Under the pieces are notes generated by a model that was not told the origin of the DNA, did no database searches, and worked only from the letters and a program-made list of their open reading frames with translations. Shown piece by piece: positions 49,179-54,620 of a DNA stretch of 54,620 nucleotides; within the stretch, counting starts at the first letter, position 1; every line of letters starts with the position of its first letter. This DNA comes from DASYYE01 sp035946955 (lineage in GTDB: Bacteria; Actinomycetota; Actinomycetes; Streptosporangiales; Streptosporangiaceae), in contig DASYYE010000463.1 in NCBI GenBank assembly GCA_035946955.1, positions 1-54,620 on the forward strand. The letters are read 5' to 3'. The position numbers and the translations under genes were made by a program.

Positions 49179-51347
49179 ATGCGGACGCTGCTCGTCGACA
49201 ACTACGGCTCGTTCACCTACAACCTCAAGCACCTGATCGCGGCGGTCAACGGGGAGGAACCGGTCGTCGTCACCAATGACACCGGCTGGGACGCCCTCCC
49301 GCTGGACGGCATCGACAACATCGTCGTCTCGCCCGGCCCTGGCCACCCCGGGCGTCCGGGCGACTTCGGGGTCAGCGAGCGTGCCATCCGCGCGAGCGGC
49401 CTGCCTGTGCTCGGTGTCTGTCTAGGGCACCAGGGCATCGCGCACGCCTTCGGTGCCACCGTCGGCCTGGCGCCCGAGCCCTGGCACGGGCGGGTCGCAC
49501 GCGTGCACCACACGGGCGACGACCTGTTCGCCGGACTGCCCTCACCATTCGGTGCCGTGCGCTACCACTCCCTGGCGGTCACGGACCTGCCCGCCGGCCT
49601 TGAGTGCACCGCGTGGTGTCAGGACGGCGTGGTCATGGGCGTGCGGCACCAGGAAGCACCGCTGTGGGGCGTGCAGTTCCACCCGGAGTCCGTCCGCACC
49701 GAGTACGGCGCCGAGTTGCTGGCGAACTTCAAGCGGCTCACCGCCCAGTGGTCAGGCACTCACCGGCCGAGCACTCACCGGCCGAGCACTCACCGGCCGA
49801 GCACCCACTGGCCGAGCACCCACTGGCCGAGCACCCAGCGGCCGGCGGCCCGCAGCGACCGGCCCTCGGTGGACCCGGGCAACTGTCGGCTACATGTCCG
49901 CAAGCTGGCGAGCATGCCGGATCCTGAACGTGTCTACACGGAGTTGTTCGCGGGGCAGGGCACGAGCTTCTGGCTGGACAGCGGGCCGGCCACGCCGGGG
50001 CTGTCCCGCTTCTCCTTCATGGGCGACGCCAGCGGTCCCCTCGCCGAGGTGGTGACCTACGACACCTGCTCGGGGGGGCTTACGGTCCGCACGCGCGACG
50101 GTGAGCGGGTGGTGCGCCGGTCCGTGTTCGCCTATCTGCAGGACCGCCTGCGCGACTTGAGGGCCGAGGTGCCCACCGGGTTCCCCACGGAGTTCAACCT
50201 CGGGTACGTCGGCTACCTCGGATATGAACTCAAGGCGGAGACCGGCGGCGAAGCAGCACACCGCTCCGATGTACCGGATGCGGCGCTGGTGTTCGCCGAC
50301 CGCCTGGTGGTATTCGACCTCGCGGACGGGTCAGGGTGGCTGATCGCCCTCAGCTGTGCGCGAGGGTGGCCCGGCGCGGACGCCGAGGTAGCGGAAAGCT
50401 GGCTGGATTCCACTGCGGCGCGGCTGGCTCAGCTGCTGACCGCTGCGCCGGGCGGTGCTTGCTCAGACACGGACACTCCTGGCACCGCTCCATCGGGGAC
50501 AGACCAGGTCAGGTTCCGGCATGACCGGGCGGGCTACCTGGCGCGCATCGAGGCGAGCCTGGCGGAGATCCGTCAGGGTGAGTCATACGAGGTGTGCCTG
50601 ACCAACATGGCGGCTGTCCCGGTGAACGAGGACGTCCTGACCGTCTACCGGCGGCTGCGCCGGGTCAGCCCGGTTCCTTACGGCGCACTGCTGGTCTTCC
50701 CGGGGGTCAGCGTCCTGTCCGCATCGCCCGAGCGGTTCCTGTCGGTCGGTGCGGGCGGCACCGTCGAGTCACGGCCGATCAAGGGAACGAGGCCACGGGG
50801 GGTGGACCCGGCCGAAGACGAGTGGCTGCGCCATGACCTGGCCACCGCCGAAAAGGACCGGGCCGAGAACCTCATGATCGTGGACCTGGTCCGCAACGAC
50901 CTAGGCCAGGTATGCGAGAACGGGACCGTCCACGTCCCGCGGATCTTCGAGGTCGAGACGTACCCTCTGGTGCACCAGCTCGTGTCGACCGTGCGCGGGC
51001 GACTGCGCGCCGGCGTGTCCGCACTCGACTGCGTGCGGGCGACGTTCCCGGGCGGGTCGATGACGGGCGCGCCCAAGCGGCGCACCATGCAGATCATCGA
51101 CCGGCTGGAAGAAGGCCCCCGCGGCGTCTACTCAGGCGTCCTCGGATGGTTCGGCCTGAGCGGGGCCGCGGACCTCAGCGTCGTCATCCGCACCATCGTC
51201 ATCGCCGAGGGGACCGCCCGGTTCGGCACCGGCGGCGCCATCGTCACCCTGTCCGACCCCGCGGCGGAGTACGAGGAGACCCTGGTGAAGACCCGCCCCA
51301 TGCTGGCAGCCCTGTGTTTGCACGACTGGGCCTGGAGTGGCTGCTGA
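49179..51347 (+). CDS. pabAB: Fused aminodeoxychorismate synthase (glutaminase plus synthase)
   Basis: Protein of 722 residues. Residues 1-190 are the class I glutamine amidotransferase (Cys in VLGVCLGHQGIAHAFG, His-Glu in QFHPESVR). A linker (about 192-222) made of THRPS repeats follows. Residues 235-720 are the chorismate-using synthase: SYEVCLTNM, the ADC motif PIKGTRPRG, DLVRNDLGQVC and the PGGSMTGAPKRRTM active site. It makes 4-amino-4-deoxychorismate for folate, or for an antibiotic precursor. Fused PabAB enzymes are common in actinomycetes. Its ATG lies 18 bp after uvrB. Confidence 0.93.
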   Translation: MRTLLVDNYGSFTYNLKHLIAAVNGEEPVVVTNDTGWDALPLDGIDNIVVSPGPGHPGRPGDFGVSERAIRASGLPVLGVCLGHQGIAHAFGATVGLAPEPWHGRVARVHHTGDDLFAGLPSPFGAVRYHSLAVTDLPAGLECTAWCQDGVVMGVRHQEAPLWGVQFHPESVRTEYGAELLANFKRLTAQWSGTHRPSTHRPSTHRPSTHWPSTHWPSTQRPAARSDRPSVDPGNCRLHVRKLASMPDPERVYTELFAGQGTSFWLDSGPATPGLSRFSFMGDASGPLAEVVTYDTCSGGLTVRTRDGERVVRRSVFAYLQDRLRDLRAEVPTGFPTEFNLGYVGYLGYELKAETGGEAAHRSDVPDAALVFADRLVVFDLADGSGWLIALSCARGWPGADAEVAESWLDSTAARLAQLLTAAPGGACSDTDTPGTAPSGTDQVRFRHDRAGYLARIEASLAEIRQGESYEVCLTNMAAVPVNEDVLTVYRRLRRVSPVPYGALLVFPGVSVLSASPERFLSVGAGGTVESRPIKGTRPRGVDPAEDEWLRHDLATAEKDRAENLMIVDLVRNDLGQVCENGTVHVPRIFEVETYPLVHQLVSTVRGRLRAGVSALDCVRATFPGGSMTGAPKRRTMQIIDRLEEGPRGVYSGVLGWFGLSGAADLSVVIRTIVIAEGTARFGTGGAIVTLSDPAAEYEETLVKTRPMLAALCLHDWAWSGC
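49756..49845 (+). repeat. Six 15-bp tandem repeats in the pabAB linker
   Basis: Units based on GCACTCACCGGCCGA (three exact copies, then variants GCACCCACTGGCCGA twice and a final diverged unit). Multiples of three bases keep the frame, giving repeated THRPS/THWPS. Confidence 0.9.
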
Positions 51348-51371
51348 GTGCGGGCCGTTACGCTGGCCCGC

Positions 51372-51983
51372 ATGTCCTGGGTTCTGTTCGACTTCGGCAA
51401 CGTCGTCTGCTACTCACAGTCCGAGCACGACCTCGAGCTCCTAGCTGCGGCAGTTGGCTGCCCGGTCCCGGAGCTCACCGAGACCTACTGGCCACCCCGC
51501 CTGGACTACGACCGGGCTGACCTGGACGCGGACACCTACTGGCAGAAGGTAGGCGCCGCCCAGGGCCGGACCTTCTCACCCGCAGAGGTCACCGAACTGG
51601 TCCGGCTGGACGTCGAGTCCTGGTCCCATATCAACCCGCACACCGAAGCGCTCATCGCAGACCTGGCAGCCGCGGGCAACCGCCTGGCCCTGCTCTCCAA
51701 TGCCCCCACCGACGTAGCCCTCGCGATCGCGGCCCTGCCCATCGCAGCCTGCTTCGAGCACTGCTTCTTCAGCTGCGACCTGCGGGCCACCAAACCAGAC
51801 CCCGCCGTGTACCAGGCAGTCCTCACCCGTCTCCAAGCCCAGCCCGCCGACGTTGTCTTCCTGGACGACCGCGCCGAGAACGTGACCGGTGCCGCAGACC
51901 TGGGAATCCGCAGTGTCCACTTCACCGGAGCGCAGCAGGCCCGCGCTGCCCTGGCCGCCCTGGGAGTGCGCGGCGCAATGTGA
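51372..51983 (+). CDS. HAD-superfamily hydrolase
   Basis: Small haloacid dehalogenase-like phosphatase of 203 residues. Motif I is VLFDFGNVV with the nucleophile Asp, motif II is LLSNAP with Ser, motif III Lys in RATKPDPAVY, and motif IV is FLDDRAENV. The helical cap between motifs I and II resembles the YihX/epoxide hydrolase N-terminal group. ATG 51372 is preferred; a GTG at 51348 is possible and would almost touch the pabAB stop. The substrate is unknown, probably a sugar or nucleotide phosphate. Confidence 0.88.
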   Translation: MSWVLFDFGNVVCYSQSEHDLELLAAAVGCPVPELTETYWPPRLDYDRADLDADTYWQKVGAAQGRTFSPAEVTELVRLDVESWSHINPHTEALIADLAAAGNRLALLSNAPTDVALAIAALPIAACFEHCFFSCDLRATKPDPAVYQAVLTRLQAQPADVVFLDDRAENVTGAADLGIRSVHFTGAQQARAALAALGVRGAM

Positions 51984-52004
51984 CATACGCCACGCAGAGC
52001 TAAC

Positions 52005-52025
52005 GCCCGTCTTACCAGGACGGGC
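52005..52025 (+). terminator. Stem-loop after HAD gene
   Basis: GCCCGTC-TTACCAG-GACGGGC, a perfect 7-bp stem 22 bp after the stop, before the membrane protein gene. Confidence 0.6.
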
Positions 52026-52123
52026 AGTGTTACGGGACTCACACGGGCCATGACGTGGGGTGATGTGGCGGAGGCGATGCCCCCACTGGCTTTACGCTGA
52101 TCACCGGGCGTAGGGTCGGAGTT

Positions 52124-53059
52124 GTGTTGGCAAGCCTGGTCGCCGCAGCGGTGGCCGCGGTGTGCTATGGCATTGCCGCGGTCATGCAAGCCATGGCGGC
52201 ACGCGCCGCCAGCCGGCGGGGGACAGGTAACAATGGCGCGACACGTGCGCCACTAGGCGAGGTCGACCCTGGCCTGGTGATGCGCATGTTTCGCCAGTGG
52301 CGCTTCATCGGCAGCCTCGGCCTGGACATGATCGGTTTCCTCGCCCAGCTCGTGGCCCTGCGCAGACTGCCGCTGTTCGCCGCGCAGGCGATGATCGCGT
52401 CGAACCTGGCTGTCACCGCCGTCGTCGCCGCCTGGCTGATCCACCTCGAGCTGGCCTGGCGTGAGTGGCTGGCGGTGGCCGGGGTGATCATCGGCGTGGG
52501 GTTGCTCGGGTCTTCGGCTGGCGCCCACGCCGCCACGGGGGCCAGTGCGGAGTTCAAGCTCGCCCTCATCGTGGCCGTCGCCGGTATCGCGATCGCGGGC
52601 ATCGCCGCGTCGAAGTTGCGAGCGCCCTTCCGCACACCTGTATTGGGGGCGATCGCGGGCCTGGGCTACGGCGTGCTGGCCGTGGCTGCCCGCATACTGC
52701 CCAACTACACGCTCCACCAACTCGTGCGCGACCCTGCCGCCTATGCCCTGGCGGCTGCGGGCATCGTGTCGTTCATGCTGTACGCCACCGCGCTCGAAGA
52801 GGGCAGCGTCACAGTGACCACCGCGCTGGTAGTGCTGGCCGAGACCACAGCGCCAGCCGTGGTCGGGCTGGTGTTCCTGGGCGACCACGCCCGTCCCGGC
52901 CTGGGTGGCGTGGCGGTCCTGGGGTTCTGCCTCGCTGTGGTGTGCGCGGTCGCGCTGGCCCGCGCCGGGCAGGCCGAGCAGCGGGCCGTCGCCGCGGCCA
53001 CGCCGCGCCAGGTCAGGCACCATGATGAAGCGGAGACATGCCCACACACCGCGTCGTAA
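52124..53059 (+). CDS. DMT-like integral membrane protein
   Basis: Protein of 311 residues with about nine or ten hydrophobic segments, starting with a helix at residues 1-27 and ending in a charged tail. The small-residue-rich helices and the two-halves layout (LPLFAAQAMIASNLAVTAVVAAW; GSVTVTTALVVLAETTAPAVVGLVFLGD) resemble drug/metabolite-type or NIPA-like transporters; the latter pattern is common in actinobacteria. It starts at a GTG with GGAG close upstream. The transported substrate cannot be assigned. Confidence 0.8.
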   Translation: MLASLVAAAVAAVCYGIAAVMQAMAARAASRRGTGNNGATRAPLGEVDPGLVMRMFRQWRFIGSLGLDMIGFLAQLVALRRLPLFAAQAMIASNLAVTAVVAAWLIHLELAWREWLAVAGVIIGVGLLGSSAGAHAATGASAEFKLALIVAVAGIAIAGIAASKLRAPFRTPVLGAIAGLGYGVLAVAARILPNYTLHQLVRDPAAYALAAAGIVSFMLYATALEEGSVTVTTALVVLAETTAPAVVGLVFLGDHARPGLGGVAVLGFCLAVVCAVALARAGQAEQRAVAAATPRQVRHHDEAETCPHTAS

Positions 53060-53159
53060 CGGCCGTGTCATCAGGCACAACCCTGATCGGCTGCTGATAT
53101 TCTGATACCCCGTGGGTAGGCGGGTTCCCCCGCCTCTGACTGACCACGGGAGTCTCTCT

Positions 53160-54620
53160 TTGGCTGCGGCACCGTATTCGACACGCCCGGCACCAACCAA
53201 GCACCTCTTCGTGACCGGAGGCGTCGCTTCCAGCCTCGGCAAGGGCCTCACAGCCTCCAGCCTGGGCCGGCTCCTCAAGGCACGAGGGCTCCGGGTGACC
53301 ATGCAGAAGCTCGACCCCTACCTCAACGTCGACCCCGGGACGATGAACCCGTTCCAGCACGGTGAGGTCTTCGTGACCGACGATGGCACCGAGACCGACC
53401 TCGACGTCGGGCACTACGAGCGTTTCCTGGACACCGAGCTCAAGGGCACGGCCAACGTCACCACTGGCGCGGTCTACTCCAGCGTCATCGCCAAGGAGCG
53501 CCGCGGCGACTACCTCGGTGACACCGTCCAGGTCATTCCGCACATCACAAACGAGATCAAGTCGCGCATCCTCGACATGGGCGGCCCCGGCGTGGACCTC
53601 GTCATCACCGAGGTCGGCGGGACCGTCGGTGACATCGAGTCACTTCCCTTCCTGGAGGCGATCCGCCAGATCCGCCACGAGATCGGCCGGGACCGCTGCT
53701 TCTTCCTGCACGTGTCCCTGCTGCCCTACATCGGGCCCGCCGGTGAGCTGAAGACCAAGCCGACCCAGCACTCGGTGGCGGCGCTGCGCAATATCGGCAT
53801 CCAGCCCGACGCGATCGTGTGCCGGGCCGACCGGGAGATCAGCCCGCCGGTCAAGCACAAGATCAGCCTGATGTGTGACGTCGACGAGGAGGCGGTTGTC
53901 TCGGCCGCCGACGCCCCCTCCATCTACGACATCCCCAAGGTGCTCCACTCCGAGGGACTGGACGCCTACGTGGTCCGCAGGCTGGGGCTGTCATTCCGCG
54001 ACGTGGACTGGAGCGACTGGGACGACCTGCTGCGGCGTGTCCACCGGCCCGCCCGCACCGTGACCATCGCGCTGGTGGGCAAGTACGTGGACCTGCCCGA
54101 CGCCTACCTGTCACCCGCCGAAGCGCTGCGCGCAGGCGGGTTCGCCAATGACGCCCGGGTCGAGATCCGCTGGGTGGGCAGTGACGACTGTGAGACGCCC
54201 GAAGGCGCGGCGCGCCACCTCGAGGGCGTGGACGGCATCCTGATCCCCGGTGGTTTCGGCGTGCGGGGCATCGAAGGAAAGATCGGCGCGGCCGCTTACG
54301 CCCGCACCCACGGGATCCCGCTGCTGGGGCTATGCCTCGGCCTGCAGTGCCTGGCCATCGAGACCGCGCGGCACCTGTGCGGGCTGGAGAAGGCGAACAG
54401 CACCGAGTTCGACCCCGCCACCCCGGACCCGGTGATCTCGACCATGGCCGACCAGGAGGACGTGGTCGCTGGCGACCGGGACATGGGCGGCACGATGCGC
54501 CTCGGCCGCTACCCGGCGGTCCTGGCCGAAGGGTCCATCGTCCGCGAACTGTACGGCGCCGAGGTGGTCCACGAACGGCACCGGCACCGCTATGAGGTCA
54601 ACAACGCCTACCGGGCCACA
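53160..54620 (+). CDS. pyrG: CTP synthase (partial, 3' end outside window)
   Basis: 487 codons open to the window edge. The synthase domain starts HLFVTGGVASSLGKGLTASSLG, of which GGVASSLGKG is the ATP-binding loop, then MQKLDPYLNVDPGTMNP and DLDVGHYERFLD. The glutaminase domain begins near residue 300, with the nucleophile in LLGLCLGLQCL. The His-Glu of the triad lies beyond the edge. The TTG start at 53160 has GGGAG about 8 bases upstream. It makes CTP from UTP and glutamine. A GGCGGG/CCCGCC hairpin lies in its leader at about 53119-53137. Confidence 0.95.
   Translation, partial: MAAAPYSTRPAPTKHLFVTGGVASSLGKGLTASSLGRLLKARGLRVTMQKLDPYLNVDPGTMNPFQHGEVFVTDDGTETDLDVGHYERFLDTELKGTANVTTGAVYSSVIAKERRGDYLGDTVQVIPHITNEIKSRILDMGGPGVDLVITEVGGTVGDIESLPFLEAIRQIRHEIGRDRCFFLHVSLLPYIGPAGELKTKPTQHSVAALRNIGIQPDAIVCRADREISPPVKHKISLMCDVDEEAVVSAADAPSIYDIPKVLHSEGLDAYVVRRLGLSFRDVDWSDWDDLLRRVHRPARTVTIALVGKYVDLPDAYLSPAEALRAGGFANDARVEIRWVGSDDCETPEGAARHLEGVDGILIPGGFGVRGIEGKIGAAAYARTHGIPLLGLCLGLQCLAIETARHLCGLEKANSTEFDPATPDPVISTMADQEDVVAGDRDMGGTMRLGRYPAVLAEGSIVRELYGAEVVHERHRHRYEVNNAYRAT

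Noticed and set aside
49756..49845. CRISPR-like array in pabAB
   Set aside because: Units are contiguous 15-mers without spacers and encode an in-frame protein linker.
52124..53059. Membrane protein as an EamA sugar exporter
   Set aside because: The hydrophobic pattern fits DMT-like or NIPA-like proteins generally, but no motif allows a substrate call.

Overview
The window is high-GC DNA from an actinobacterium. The codon bias is strong, GTG and TTG starts are common, IclR, PucR and GntR-style control is present, and the order pyk - tRNA-Leu - ANTAR response regulator - thioesterase - polA - rpsA - coaE - uvrB is the conserved actinomycete backbone known from Streptomyces and Mycobacterium. 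The genus cannot be read from the sequence alone.

Bases 1-21800 form an uronate/polyuronate utilization locus. A secreted two-domain protein with a polysaccharide lyase family 14-like half (19599-21761) would depolymerize a polyuronate. Two ABC importers are present: a CUT1 type without its own ATPase (992-4302) and a ribose type with its own ATPase (12529-15581). Intracellular enzymes cover KduI/KduD, KDG kinase and KDPG aldolase (to pyruvate plus glyceraldehyde-3-phosphate), a UxuB-like reductase with a UxaA dehydratase, and the oxidative aldarate end (KdgD plus a 2-oxoglutarate semialdehyde dehydrogenase-type ALDH). An IclR regulator lies inside. Four copies of a TTCA-N6-TGAA palindrome sit at four transcription units of this locus and look like its private operator. 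A decayed mannonate dehydratase remnant overlaps the start of the uxuB-like gene.

Bases 21900-31800 are mixed: a 14-blade WD40 protein without an NTPase domain, pyruvate kinase with a CRP/GlxR-like site, and then a small accessory island. The island holds a RelA/SpoT-like candidate toxin with a translationally coupled small gene, a HicBA module, a frameshifted nucleotidyltransferase and an RHH/RelE module. Several short repeat families interrupt it: a 55-bp palindrome, a hairpin-plus-TGTCAATATGTAC box, and a 17-mer GATAACAGCAAGAGGCG. After it come a tRNA-Leu(CAA) and the ANTAR regulator.

Bases 31770-37517 are core genes (thioesterase, polA, rpsA, coaE). Bases 37514-45086 are a homoprotocatechuate-type meta-cleavage operon (hpaD, hpaE, a DapA-like lyase and an unusual FAH-RraA fusion) behind a PucR regulator, with a divergent class II aldolase. 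Bases 45074-54620 hold ppk2, a secreted collagen-like protein, uvrB, a fused pabAB, a HAD hydrolase, a DMT-like membrane protein and the start of pyrG, which runs off the window. All functions are inferred from motifs read by eye; no database search was possible.
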